DNA from: RSA11 sp965652565
Lineage (GTDB): Bacteria > Actinomycetota > Thermoleophilia > Solirubrobacterales > 70-9
Direction of reading: 5' to 3'
NCBI GenBank assembly: GCA_965652565.1
Contig: CBFGWL010000003.1
Coordinates: forward strand, 32,090-96,089
DNA length: 64,000 nt
Position numbers and translations under genes: made by a program. This document shows positions 15,080 to 23,744 of the stretch, piece after piece; position 1 is the stretch's first letter, and the number at the start of each line of letters is the position of its first letter. The notes under the pieces were generated by a model, which made no database searches, had not been told where the DNA came from, and was given only the letters and a program-made list of their open reading frames with translations.

Positions 15080-15766
15080 GTGGCTGCGCGCTTCGGGGTG
15101 ATCCAGTTCCCAGGCTCCTGCGACGAGCGCGACGCGCTCGCGGCCTGCGAGCGCGCCGGCGAGGCGCGGCTCGTGTGGCATGAGGAGCGGGACCTGAGCG
15201 ACATCGACGTGGTCGTGGTCCCCGGCGGCTTCTCCTACGGCGACTATCTGCGCGCGGGCGCCATCGCCCGCTTCGCTCCGGCAATGGAGGCGGTCGCCCG
15301 GTTCGCCGCTGAAGGCGGCCCGGTGCTGGGGATCTGCAACGGCTTCCAGGTGCTCTGTGAGGCGGGCCTTCTGCCGGGAGCGCTCCTGCCCAACGAGAAC
15401 CTGCGCTTCATCTGCCGTCAGGTAGACCTCGAGGTCGCCTCAACGGACTCGGCGTTCACGTCGGCCCTCCAGGAGGGCGAGCTGCTCTCGGTCCCCGTCA
15501 AGCACATGAGCGGGCGCTACTACGCCCCGGACGAGATCCTCGATGAGCTCGAGGCCAACGGGCAGGTCGTCCTGCGCTACGCGCCCGGGCAGAACCCCAA
15601 CGGCTCGGTCCGCGACATCGCCGGCGTGCGCAACGCCGCCGGCAACGTGATGGGCCTCATGCCCCACCCCGAGCACGCGGTCGACGAGCTCACCGGCTCC
15701 GCCGACGGCCTGCGCCTCTTCGCCTCGGCGGCCGCCAGCCTGCGGGCCGTCCATGCGGCTGCCTGA
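15080..15766 (+). CDS. purQ: FGAM synthase glutaminase subunit PurQ
   Basis: A 228-aa class I glutamine amidotransferase that supplies ammonia to PurL. Start is GTG 15080, with AGGAGG at 15065-15070. The triad is visible: Cys86 in LGICNGFQ, and His/Glu in LMPHPEH near the C-terminus. FGVIQFPGSCDERDAL and VVVPGGFSYGDYLRAGAI are typical of PurQ. The gene is separated from purL (25224) by almost 10 kb of sulfotransferase, glycosyltransferase and beta-roll genes, although the proteins form one complex. Its end overlaps the next sulfotransferase by 14 nt. Confidence 0.96.
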   Translation: MAARFGVIQFPGSCDERDALAACERAGEARLVWHEERDLSDIDVVVVPGGFSYGDYLRAGAIARFAPAMEAVARFAAEGGPVLGICNGFQVLCEAGLLPGALLPNENLRFICRQVDLEVASTDSAFTSALQEGELLSVPVKHMSGRYYAPDEILDELEANGQVVLRYAPGQNPNGSVRDIAGVRNAAGNVMGLMPHPEHAVDELTGSADGLRLFASAAASLRAVHAAA

Positions 15767-16667
15767 TCCGCTCTTTCGCCTGCGCGCGCGTCGGGAGGCC
15801 GGCCCGCCGGCGCCGTTCGTGGTCGGCGTGGGCCGCTCCGGGACCACGCTCCTGCGGCTGATGCTCGACGCGCACCCCCAGCTCGTCATCCCGCCCGAGA
15901 CGCACTTCTTGCCGGAGCTGATCGACGCGGCGCGGCGCCGGGCCGGCGCCGAGGAGCTTGCCCGGATCGCGGCGGCGAGCCGCCACTGGGGCGACCTCGG
16001 GATCACGGCCGCGGACTTCGAGGCGCGCCTGCGCCTCGGTGGAACGCAGCCCGACCGCGCCGCGCGCGCCTTCTACGAGCTCTACGCCGAGCGCCACGAC
16101 AAGCCCCGTTGGGGCGACAAGACCCCGGGCTACGTCAAGCGCATGGCGATCATCGGGCGCGCGCTGCCGGAGGCGAGGTTCGTACACCTGATCCGCGACG
16201 GCCGCGACGTGGCGCTCTCGCGGCGGCGGCGCGGGATGGGCGCCGAGCGGCCGATGGCCGAGACCGCGGCGAAGTGGCGCGACCGCATCCTCGCCGCGCG
16301 GCGCCAGGCGCGCCGGCTGCGGGGGCGGTACCTGGAGCTGCGCTATGAGGACCTCGTCGCCGAGCCCGAGCCCATCCTGCGGCGCATCTGCGAGTTCATC
16401 GAGCTGCCCTACGAGCCCGCGATGCTCGCCTACCACCGCACCGCGCGCGAGCGCCTGGCCGAGATGAACCGCGACCTGCCGCCCGTCGGCAAGCGGGGCT
16501 CGCGCGACGCGGCCGAGCGGATGGCGGCGCACGCGCTCGCGGCCGAACCGCCCCGTCCGGACCGCGTCAGCGCCTGGCGCAGCGAGATGACCCCCGCCGA
16601 CGTCGCCGCCTTCGAGGGCGCGGCGGGTAGCCTGCTCGCGGAGCTCGGCTACGACGTGGCATCCTGA
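15753..16667 (+). CDS. TPST-like sulfotransferase
   Basis: 304 aa, main subfamily of this locus. RSGTT at 28-32 is the 5'-phosphosulfate loop. PPET with Glu49 is the putative catalytic base, and RWGDKTPGYVKRM (119-131) then LIRDGRDVALS (Arg148 to Ser156) form the 3'-phosphate site. RYEDLVAEPEPILRRICEF follows. A short basic N-terminus (RLPDPLFRLRARRE) precedes the core; no signal peptide. The start overlaps the end of purQ by 14 nt, so it is probably read from the pur transcript. Confidence 0.85.
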   Translation: MRLPDPLFRLRARREAGPPAPFVVGVGRSGTTLLRLMLDAHPQLVIPPETHFLPELIDAARRRAGAEELARIAAASRHWGDLGITAADFEARLRLGGTQPDRAARAFYELYAERHDKPRWGDKTPGYVKRMAIIGRALPEARFVHLIRDGRDVALSRRRRGMGAERPMAETAAKWRDRILAARRQARRLRGRYLELRYEDLVAEPEPILRRICEFIELPYEPAMLAYHRTARERLAEMNRDLPPVGKRGSRDAAERMAAHALAAEPPRPDRVSAWRSEMTPADVAAFEGAAGSLLAELGYDVAS

Positions 16668-16695
16668 GCTCCGCGCGTGACACGCATCTCGAGCC

Positions 16696-17652
16696 ATGGG
16701 AAAAGTCCGCTACAGCTTTCGCTATCTGCGTAACCGCCGGCTGCGGGGCCGGGCCGAGCCGGAGTTCCCGGCGCCCTTCGTCGTCGGCGTCGGCCGCTCC
16801 GGCACGACGCTCCTGCGGCTGATCCTCGACGCGCACCCGGAGCTGGCGATCCCGCCGGAGACGCACTTCATGCCGCAGCTCATCATGCGCTCGGGCCAGC
16901 CCTGGTTCCCGCCCCAGCGCGTCGTGAAGCTGATCGTCGAGGACGAACACCGCCGCTGGGCCGACTTCGGGCTCGACGAGGAGCAGCTGCTCGAGCGGTT
17001 CCGCGCGCTGGAGCCGTTCAACCTCCCCGACGCGCTGCGCGAGTTCTACCGCGCCTACGCCGAAAAGCACGGCAAGCCGCGCTGGGGCGACAAGACGCCC
17101 GAGTACGTGCGCCGCATGCGCAGGATCAAGCGCACGCTGCCCGAGGCCCACTTCATTCACGTGATCCGCGACGGCAGGGACGTGACGCTCTCCACGAACA
17201 AGCGCATCGAGCAGCGCGGGCACCGCCAGCCGATCAAGGCGGCGCCGGCCGCGCGCCGCTGGCGCAGCCGGATCGAGAAGGCGCGAACCGACGGACCGGT
17301 GCTGGGCGACTACCTCGAGATCCGCTACGAGGACCTCGTCACGGACACCGAGCCAACGGTGCGCCGCGTCTGCGAGTTCATCGGCCTCGACTTCGACCCC
17401 GAGATGCTGCGCTATCACGAGCGCGCCGAGGAGCGCCTGCGCGAGATGGCCGGGGCGATGCCGGCCCGCGCCGGCCGTCCGCCGCGCGAGGCGGGCGAGC
17501 GCCTGCGCGCGCACAGGATGGCTACCAAGCCGCCGAGCAAGGAGCGCATCGCGCGGTGGCGCGAGGAGATGGATCCCGAGTACCGCGCCGAGTTCGAGGA
17601 GTACGCAGGCGATCTCCTGCAAGAACTCGGATATGACGTCGGCTCCGACTGA
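16696..17652 (+). CDS. TPST-like sulfotransferase
   Basis: 318 aa. A basic N-terminal helix (GKVRYSFRYLRNRRLRGR) precedes RSGTT (34-38), PPET with Glu55, RWGDKTPEYVRRM and VIRDGRDVTLS (Arg158 to Ser166). Between P-loop and WGDKTP is a longer, Trp-containing segment (MRSGQPWFPPQRVVKL) unlike its neighbours, in the area expected to shape acceptor binding. The gene overlaps the next by 20 nt and follows the previous one after 28 nt. Confidence 0.85.
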   Translation: MGKVRYSFRYLRNRRLRGRAEPEFPAPFVVGVGRSGTTLLRLILDAHPELAIPPETHFMPQLIMRSGQPWFPPQRVVKLIVEDEHRRWADFGLDEEQLLERFRALEPFNLPDALREFYRAYAEKHGKPRWGDKTPEYVRRMRRIKRTLPEAHFIHVIRDGRDVTLSTNKRIEQRGHRQPIKAAPAARRWRSRIEKARTDGPVLGDYLEIRYEDLVTDTEPTVRRVCEFIGLDFDPEMLRYHERAEERLREMAGAMPARAGRPPREAGERLRAHRMATKPPSKERIARWREEMDPEYRAEFEEYAGDLLQELGYDVGSD

Positions 17653-18538
17653 GCGCTCGCCGGCCCCGTTCGTCGTCGGGTTCGGCCGCTCCGGCACGAC
17701 GCTCCTGCGGCTGATGCTGGACGCCCACCCAGCGCTCGCCGTCCCGCCCGAGACCGCGTTCCTGCCGCGGCTGATCCGCGCCTGCCTCGCTGGCGCGAGC
17801 CCGGCGGAGGCGCTCGCCCTGCTGCGCGAGCAGCCGCGCTGGGGCGACCTCGGGCTGGACGAGGACGAGGTGCTCGCGCGCTTCGGAGACGCGCCGCGAC
17901 TCGACGCGGGACACGCAGCGCGCACGATCTACTCGCTCTACGCGGAGCGCCAGGGCAAGCCCCGCTGGGGCGACAAGACCCCCAGCTACTTCCGTCGCAT
18001 GAAGCTCATCGAGGACGCACTGCCCGAAGCGCGGTTCGTGCACGTGATCCGCGACGGCCGCGACGCGGCCCTCTCGTTCCGGCGCGTCCCGCAGCATATG
18101 CGCGCGCGTCCCACGGAGACGATCGCCGAGGAGGCGGCGCGCTGGGCCCGCACGATCCGCAAGGCCCGCCGCCAGGGCCGGCGCGTGCGGCACTACCTGG
18201 AGGTGCGCTTCGAGGAGCTCGTCCGCGACCCCGAGGCGGCGCTGCGGCGCGTCTGCGAGTTCTGCGAGCTCGATTTCGCGCCCGAGATGCTGAACTACCA
18301 CGAGCGCTCCGCCGAGCGCCTGCGCGAGATCGAGCGCCCGATGACGCTCGCGACGGGCCGGCGCGTCGACCCCGCTGACAGGGTGCGGATCTTCGGCCTC
18401 ACCTCGGAGCCGCCGCGCGCGGAGCGGCTCGAGGTCTGGCGCAGGGAGATGTCGCCGGAGGACCAGGTCGCGTTCGAGCGCGAGGCGGGCAAGGTCCTGG
18501 CGCGGCTCGGCTACCCGCTCGCGGGCGAAGGGCCCTAA
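17633..18538 (+). CDS. TPST-like sulfotransferase
   Basis: 301 aa. Signatures: RSGTT (19-23), VPPETAFLPRLI with Glu40 (Ala replaces the His seen in PPETHF of most paralogs), RWGDKTPSYFRRM and VIRDGRDAALSFRRV. The C-terminal RVWR-like region (LEVWRREMSPEDQVAFEREA) is common to the subfamily. Its ATG lies inside the end of the upstream gene, so expression is probably coupled. Acceptor unknown. Confidence 0.85.
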   Translation: MTSAPTERSPAPFVVGFGRSGTTLLRLMLDAHPALAVPPETAFLPRLIRACLAGASPAEALALLREQPRWGDLGLDEDEVLARFGDAPRLDAGHAARTIYSLYAERQGKPRWGDKTPSYFRRMKLIEDALPEARFVHVIRDGRDAALSFRRVPQHMRARPTETIAEEAARWARTIRKARRQGRRVRHYLEVRFEELVRDPEAALRRVCEFCELDFAPEMLNYHERSAERLREIERPMTLATGRRVDPADRVRIFGLTSEPPRAERLEVWRREMSPEDQVAFEREAGKVLARLGYPLAGEGP

Positions 18539-18631
18539 GCCGACGCTGCCGCGGCGCGTCTGCCACCATAAGCGGCGTCCGCGGCGGCCCCGGCATCGCT
18601 CGCCGCCCGCCCTCTACCCTCCTTTTCCTCT

Positions 18632-19570
18632 ATGGCTTCGATTCTTTCGAGACTGATCAGGCGCGAGCCCGACCGGCCCCCGTTCCCGTTCATCGTCGGC
18701 ATGAACCGCTCCGGCACCACGCTGCTGCGGATGATGCTCGACGCGCACCCCGAGCTCACGATCCCGCCGGAGACACACTTCGTCCCGGCGCTGATCAAGG
18801 CGTGCCGCGAGCCCGACTGCACGCCCGAGAGCGCGCTCGAGGCGATGAAGTCGGCGCGCGAGTGGGGTGACTTCGACTTCAGCGACGAGGAGATGCTCGG
18901 CCGCCTGCGCGCGCTGCCCAAGCTGCGCCCCGGCCCGGCCGTGCGGACGTTCTACGAGGCGTACGCCGAGCGCCAGGGCAAGCCGCGCTACGGCGAGAAG
19001 ACGCCCACCTACGTGCAGAAGATGAAGCTGATCCAGCGGGCGCTGCCCGAGGCCCGCTTCGTGCACGTCATCCGCGACGGCCGCGACGTCGCCCTCTCCG
19101 TGCTCGACCGCACGGTGCGCGACCTGACCGCCGCCGACGTGGCCCACCGCTGGCGCAAGAAGATCCGCAAGGCGCAGGAGGACGCGCCGGCTCTCCGCCA
19201 CTACATGGAGGTCCGCTACGAGGACCTGATCCTGGACACCGAGCCCGTCCTGCGGCGCGTCTGCGAGTTCCTCGAGCTGGACTGGAGCAACGACGTCCTC
19301 CACTACCACGAGCGCTCGCCCGAGCGGCTCAAGGAGATGGCCCGCGCGCTGCCGGGCGGCGAGCGCGCCAAGGAGCTCTCGGTCGAGCGCCGGATGGCGA
19401 CGCACGCGATGACGACCAAGCCGCCGAGCAAGGATCGCGTGCAGCGCTGGCGCCGCCAGATGACCGAGGAGCAGCGCCGGCAGTTCGAGGAGGTCGCCGG
19501 GGATCTGCTCGCGGAGCTCGGCTACCCCACGGACGAGGCGGTCGACGCCGTCTCCGACGCCCAGTCGTAG
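18632..19570 (+). CDS. TPST-like sulfotransferase
   Basis: 312 aa. RSGTT (26-30), IPPETHFVPALI with Glu47, RYGEKTPTYVQKM (Tyr-Gly-Glu replaces the usual Trp-Gly-Asp) and VIRDGRDVALSVLDR. The middle has EWGDFDFSDEEMLGRLRAL. This is the first gene after a 93-nt gap, the largest within the block from 15.7 to 19.6 kb, so a new transcript may begin here. No clear promoter was found. It is followed by a GT4 gene. Confidence 0.85.
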   Translation: MASILSRLIRREPDRPPFPFIVGMNRSGTTLLRMMLDAHPELTIPPETHFVPALIKACREPDCTPESALEAMKSAREWGDFDFSDEEMLGRLRALPKLRPGPAVRTFYEAYAERQGKPRYGEKTPTYVQKMKLIQRALPEARFVHVIRDGRDVALSVLDRTVRDLTAADVAHRWRKKIRKAQEDAPALRHYMEVRYEDLILDTEPVLRRVCEFLELDWSNDVLHYHERSPERLKEMARALPGGERAKELSVERRMATHAMTTKPPSKDRVQRWRRQMTEEQRRQFEEVAGDLLAELGYPTDEAVDAVSDAQS

Positions 19571-19631
19571 CGGCCTTGCGCGCGATCGCGGCCGGACGCC
19601 CGGCGCGCCCGAGGCTCGCAGGAGCACACGC

Positions 19632-20714
19632 ATGAGGGTCGGCATCGTCACCAAGTGGTTCGCCAGCGGCCAGGCCGTCGTCTCGCGCTTCATCCGCTCC
19701 GCGCTCGACGAGCTCGGGCACGAGACGTTCGTGCTGGCGCGCGAGGGCACGGGCCCGCGCTCGGGCGTCACCGACCGCCCGCACGACCCCATCTGGGACC
19801 AGCCGGGCGTCACGCAGACCGGCGAGAGCGAAGTCCCCTACGCGACGTTCGAGCGCTGGGTGGACGAGCACGGGCTGGACGTCGTGATGACGGACAACCT
19901 GTACCAGTTCGAGGAGCTGCGCAGGCTGCGTGAGCGCGGGGTGCGAACCGTCGGCCGCTTCGTGTGGGAGCACTTCGCGGAGGAGCACGTGCCCGGCGCG
20001 AAGGAGGCGCTCGACGTCGTCTACTCGCTGCACCGCGCCGAGCAGGCCCGCTACGCGGAGTTCGGCATCGAGAGCCCCTACGTGACCTGGGGATGTCACC
20101 CCGAGCTCGTCGGGGTCGAGCCGGCCCCACGCACCGACGACGCGATCACCCTGCTTCTGCCGGGTAGCTTCATGGGCCGGCGCAAGCCGCTCGCGGAGGT
20201 GCTGGAGGCGTTCTCGCGCACACGCGACGAGCGGCTGCGGCTGATCGTCAAGGGCCAGACGAGCAAGCGCCAGGGCAAGCTCGAGAAGGCCGCGGCAGCC
20301 GATCCCCGGATCCAGATCCGGATCGCCGATGAGCCCACGGCCGACCATCTGCGCTTCGTCGCGGGCTGCGACGTGTGCCTGGCGCCGACCCGCTGGGAGG
20401 GCCTCGGGCTCCCCCTCTACGAGGCGATCGCGTTCGGCCAGCCGGTGATCACCAACGACAACCCGCCGATGAACGAGGCGATCCTCGACGGCGTGAACGG
20501 CCTGCTGGTCGGGGCGAGCCAGGAGGGCACCGCGCGCTCGGGCATCCCGTCGTGGAGCCCCCACGTCGACGAGCTCGCCGCCGCCATCGAACGGATCGCC
20601 GACGACGATCTGCGAAGCCGGCTCGCGGCGGGCGCCCGCGAGCTGCGCGACGGCGAGCGCTCATGGGCGCGCACCGTGCAGGGCCTGCGCGAGCTGCTCG
20701 AGGACCTGGCGTGA
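19632..20714 (+). CDS. GT4-type glycosyltransferase
   Basis: 360 aa, GT-B fold. The N-terminus MRVGIVTKWFASGQAVVSRF holds the first glycine loop; TRWEGLGLPLYEAIAFG carries the EX7E donor motif and VITNDNPPMNEAILDGVNGL follows. Shares LYQFEE and GRFVWEHF with the paralogs at 1941 and 21568. Its stop overlaps the GTG of the next sulfotransferase (GTGA), so sugar transfer and sulfation genes are translationally coupled. Donor and acceptor unknown. Confidence 0.87.
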   Translation: MRVGIVTKWFASGQAVVSRFIRSALDELGHETFVLAREGTGPRSGVTDRPHDPIWDQPGVTQTGESEVPYATFERWVDEHGLDVVMTDNLYQFEELRRLRERGVRTVGRFVWEHFAEEHVPGAKEALDVVYSLHRAEQARYAEFGIESPYVTWGCHPELVGVEPAPRTDDAITLLLPGSFMGRRKPLAEVLEAFSRTRDERLRLIVKGQTSKRQGKLEKAAAADPRIQIRIADEPTADHLRFVAGCDVCLAPTRWEGLGLPLYEAIAFGQPVITNDNPPMNEAILDGVNGLLVGASQEGTARSGIPSWSPHVDELAAAIERIADDDLRSRLAAGARELRDGERSWARTVQGLRELLEDLA

Positions 20715-21571
20715 GCGAGCGGGCGCCGGCACCGTTCATCGTCGGCGTCATGCGGTCGGGAACGACCCTGCTGCGCCTCATGCTCGACGCCCACCCCGAG
20801 CTCGCGATCCCGCCGGAGACGCACTTCGTGCCGAAGCTGATCAAGCGCGTGAGCAAGGGCACGAGCGACGCCGACGGCGTGCTCGAGGTGATCACGTCCG
20901 GCTCGCGCTGGCCCGACTTCCACCTCGACGCCGAGACCCTGCGCGCGCGTTTGCGCGAGCGGGAGCCGCTCGACGCCGGGACCGCCTTGCGCGTCTTCTA
21001 CGAGGCCTACGCGGAGCGCTTCGGCAAGGAGCGCTGGGGCGACAAGACCCCGGGCTACGGCAAACGCCTGCTGCGCATCACGAAGGCGCTGCCCGAGGCT
21101 CGCTTCATCCACATCATCCGCGACGGCCGGGACGTGGCCGTGTCCAGGCGCCGCCGCGCCACCGATCCTGCCCCGGTCGCCAAGCACGCCAAGCGCTGGC
21201 AGGCGCGCATCAAGTCCACTCGCCGGCGCGCACAGCGCGTCGACCACTACCTCGAGGAGCGCTACGAGGCACTCGTGCTCGACCCCGAGCCCGTGCTGCG
21301 GCGCGTGTGCGAGTTCATCGAGCTGGAATACGACCCGGTGATGCTGCGCTACCACGAACGCGCCGAGGAGCGCCTGCGCGAGATCGCGAACCCCTTCGAG
21401 AAGATGTCGGCGGAGCGGCGCCTGGAGGCGCACCGGCTGGCCGCGGAGCCTCCGCAGCGCGGCCGGATCGGCACGTGGCGGGAGGCGATGAGCCCCGAAG
21501 AGGTCGCCGAATTCGAGGCGGCCGCGGGCGCGATGCTCGACGAGCTGGGCTACGAGCGGGCGGGCGCATGA
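20711..21571 (+). CDS. TPST-like sulfotransferase
   Basis: 286 aa from GTG 20711, which overlaps the glycosyltransferase stop. RSGTT at 15-19 begins almost at the N-terminus; IPPETHFVPKLI with Glu36; RWGDKTPGYGKRL; IIRDGRDVAVSRRRR. The region RWPDFHLDAETLRARL is shared with the genes at 3210 and 22703. It overlaps the next GT4 gene by 4 nt (ATGA), so it is coupled to glycosyltransferases on both sides. Confidence 0.87.
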   Translation: MSERAPAPFIVGVMRSGTTLLRLMLDAHPELAIPPETHFVPKLIKRVSKGTSDADGVLEVITSGSRWPDFHLDAETLRARLREREPLDAGTALRVFYEAYAERFGKERWGDKTPGYGKRLLRITKALPEARFIHIIRDGRDVAVSRRRRATDPAPVAKHAKRWQARIKSTRRRAQRVDHYLEERYEALVLDPEPVLRRVCEFIELEYDPVMLRYHERAEERLREIANPFEKMSAERRLEAHRLAAEPPQRGRIGTWREAMSPEEVAEFEAAAGAMLDELGYERAGA

Positions 21572-22662
21572 GGGTCGGCGTCGTCACCAAGTGGTTCAAC
21601 CGCGGCCAGCCGGTGGTCGGCCGTCACACGCGCTCGGCCCTGGACGCGCTCGGCCACGAGACGTTCGTGCTCGCGCGCCCGAAGAAGGAGCGAGGCCCGA
21701 TGCCGGGCGCCCTCGCGCGCGACGGGGTGTGGGACCAGCCGGGCGTCACCGAGGCCTCCGCCTACGACATCCCGCTCGCCGAGTACGTCAACTGGGTCGA
21801 CCGCAACGGGATCGAAGCGATCTTCTGCGACCAGAACTACCAGTTCGACGAGCTCGCGAAGCTGCGCAACCGCGGCGTGCTGGTCATCGGCCGCTTCGTG
21901 TGGGAGCACTTCACCGCGGAGCACATCGAGGGCACCCGCCGCGCGTACGACCTCGTCTTCTCGATGACGCGCGCCGAGCAGGAGCGCTACCGCGGCATGG
22001 GCCTGGACACGCCCTACGTGCCGTGGGGCTGCCACCCCGAGCTCGTCGCCGTGGGCGACGAGGTGCGCCGCGAGCCGGGCGAGACCGTGACGTTCGTCTT
22101 CCCCGGCGGCTTTTTGGGGCATCGGAAGCCGCTTGAGCCCGTGCTCGAGGCCTGGGCGCGCGTGCGCAGCCCGCGGGCGCGCCTGCTCGTCAAGGCGCAG
22201 GTGGAGCGCCGTCTGGAGGCCGCCGAGCGCGCGGCCGCCGCCGACGACCGGATCTCGCTGCGCATCGGCGACGAGCCCACGCCCGAGCATTTGCGCGCGG
22301 TCGCCGCCTGCGACGTGACCGTCTCGCCCGCGCGCTGGGAGGGGCTCGGCCTGCCGCTGTACGAGGCGGTGGCCTTCGGGCAGCCCGCGATCACCAACGC
22401 GACGCCGCCGATGGACGAGATCACGCTGCATGAGCGCAACGGCCTGCTCATCCCATCGCACCCGGATGGCACGGCGCGCTCGGGCATCACCGCGCACGCC
22501 TTCGACGTGGACGCGATGGCGGCCGCGATCGAGCGCTTGGCCGAGGACGACGAGCTGCGCGAGCGGCTCGCGCAGGGCGCTCGCGAGCTGCGTGAAGGCG
22601 AGCGCGCGTGGCAGCGCACCGTCGATGGCTTCGCCTCGCTGCTAGAAATGGCCGCCGCATGA
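21568..22662 (+). CDS. GT4-type glycosyltransferase
   Basis: 364 aa from ATG 21568. MRVGVVTKWFNRGQPVVGRH at the start, then DQNYQFDE and GRFVWEHF, and in the donor half ARWEGLGLPLYEAVAFG (EX7E) with AITNATPPMDEITLHERNGL. The usual Asn-Asp of paralogs (TNDNPPMNE) is changed to TNATPPMDE, which might alter donor choice. A longer frame upstream lies inside the preceding sulfotransferase and is rejected. Confidence 0.87.
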   Translation: MRVGVVTKWFNRGQPVVGRHTRSALDALGHETFVLARPKKERGPMPGALARDGVWDQPGVTEASAYDIPLAEYVNWVDRNGIEAIFCDQNYQFDELAKLRNRGVLVIGRFVWEHFTAEHIEGTRRAYDLVFSMTRAEQERYRGMGLDTPYVPWGCHPELVAVGDEVRREPGETVTFVFPGGFLGHRKPLEPVLEAWARVRSPRARLLVKAQVERRLEAAERAAAADDRISLRIGDEPTPEHLRAVAACDVTVSPARWEGLGLPLYEAVAFGQPAITNATPPMDEITLHERNGLLIPSHPDGTARSGITAHAFDVDAMAAAIERLAEDDELRERLAQGARELREGERAWQRTVDGFASLLEMAAA

Positions 22663-22702
22663 TCGATTCTCCGTCACAGCGCCACGCCGCCCGGAGGCTC
22701 CC

Positions 22703-23635
22703 GTGAACTACGCCAAGCGCGCGCGGATCATCCTGGCGCGGCGCCGCCTGCGCGGCCAGACCCCGCCGCCCGGCCCGGCACCGTTCGTCTGCGGCGTGAC
22801 GCGCTCGGGCACGACGCTGTTGCGGCTCATGCTGGACGCGCATCCCGACCTGGCCATCCCCGGCGAGACGCACTGGGTGCCCAAGTTCATCAAGCGCCTC
22901 GAGAAGCGCAAGATGACCGCCGACGAGATGGCCGACTTCATCATCGAGAGCAAGCGCTGGCCGGACTTCCACCTCGACCCGGACGCCCTCCGGCAGCGCT
23001 TTCGCAGCCTCAAGCATCTGAACGCGGCCGACGCGATCCGTGCCTTCTACGGCCTCTACTCCGAGCGCGAGGGCAAGACCCGCTACGGGGACAAGACGCC
23101 CGGATACGTCCGCGAGATGCTGCGCCTGCAGCGGGTGCTGCCCGAGGCGCGCTTCATCCACATCATCCGCGATGGGCGCGACGTCGCCCTCTCGCATCTG
23201 CGCATGAACTGGGGCCCGGAGAGCTACGAGGAGTCGGCGCAGCTGTGGGTCGAGCGGATCACCACCGCCCGCCGGCAGGCGCCGAAGGTACGGCATTACA
23301 CGGAGGTCAAGTTCGAGGACCTCGTGCGCGACACAGAGGGCGTACTGCGCAAGGTCTGCGACTTCATCGAGCTCGACTACGACCCCTGCATGCTCGACTA
23401 CCACGAGCGCGCCGAGCAGCGGCTGCGCGAGAAGGCCCGGGACCTCCCCCGGCGCAACCGCCCGGTGCAGACGGCGGAGGCGCGCATGGAGTCCCACCGG
23501 CTCGCCAAGGAGCCGCCGCGCGAGGACCGGCTCGGCATGTGGCGCCAGCGGATGAGCCCGGACGAGATCGCAAGCTACGAGGCGATCGCGGGCCCCCTGC
23601 TCACCGAGCTCGGCTACGAGCTCGGCTCGAAGTAG
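22703..23635 (+). CDS. TPST-like sulfotransferase
   Basis: 310 aa from GTG 22703 with GGAGG 5 nt upstream. A basic N-terminal helix (KRARIILARRRLRGQ) is followed by RSGTT (34-38), IPGETHWVPKFI with Glu55 (Gly and Trp instead of Pro and Phe), RYGDKTPGYVREM and IIRDGRDVALSHLRM. It is the last of the compact sulfotransferase/GT4 run. A 109-nt gap with a promoter candidate separates it from the first beta-roll gene. Confidence 0.86.
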   Translation: MNYAKRARIILARRRLRGQTPPPGPAPFVCGVTRSGTTLLRLMLDAHPDLAIPGETHWVPKFIKRLEKRKMTADEMADFIIESKRWPDFHLDPDALRQRFRSLKHLNAADAIRAFYGLYSEREGKTRYGDKTPGYVREMLRLQRVLPEARFIHIIRDGRDVALSHLRMNWGPESYEESAQLWVERITTARRQAPKVRHYTEVKFEDLVRDTEGVLRKVCDFIELDYDPCMLDYHERAEQRLREKARDLPRRNRPVQTAEARMESHRLAKEPPREDRLGMWRQRMSPDEIASYEAIAGPLLTELGYELGSK

Positions 23636-23684
23636 CAAGCGCCCAAGCCGCAGCTGCCCCGGCCGATTCTCGCCCCCGGCACTG

Positions 23685-23714
23685 TTGACGGCCGGGGTTG
23701 CGATCGGTTAGGAA
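23685..23714 (+). promoter_or_regulatory. Putative promoter of the first beta-roll gene
   Basis: TTGACG at 23685-23690, 17-nt spacer, then TTAGGA (or TAGGAA one base on). The spacing is ideal and the -35 is strong, but the -10 is weak. The same pattern (TTGACA-N17-TTAGGT) precedes the secreted propeller gene at 51072. Confidence 0.45.
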
Positions 23715-23744
23715 TGCGCAAAGGCTTGTGACGGGAGGGAACCG

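Noticed and set aside
15753..23635. Recent horizontal island carrying the sulfotransferases
   Set aside because: Base composition and codon style look the same as in the pur genes, and no integrase, tRNA end or flanking repeat was seen. The genes may be old acquisitions, but transfer cannot be shown here.
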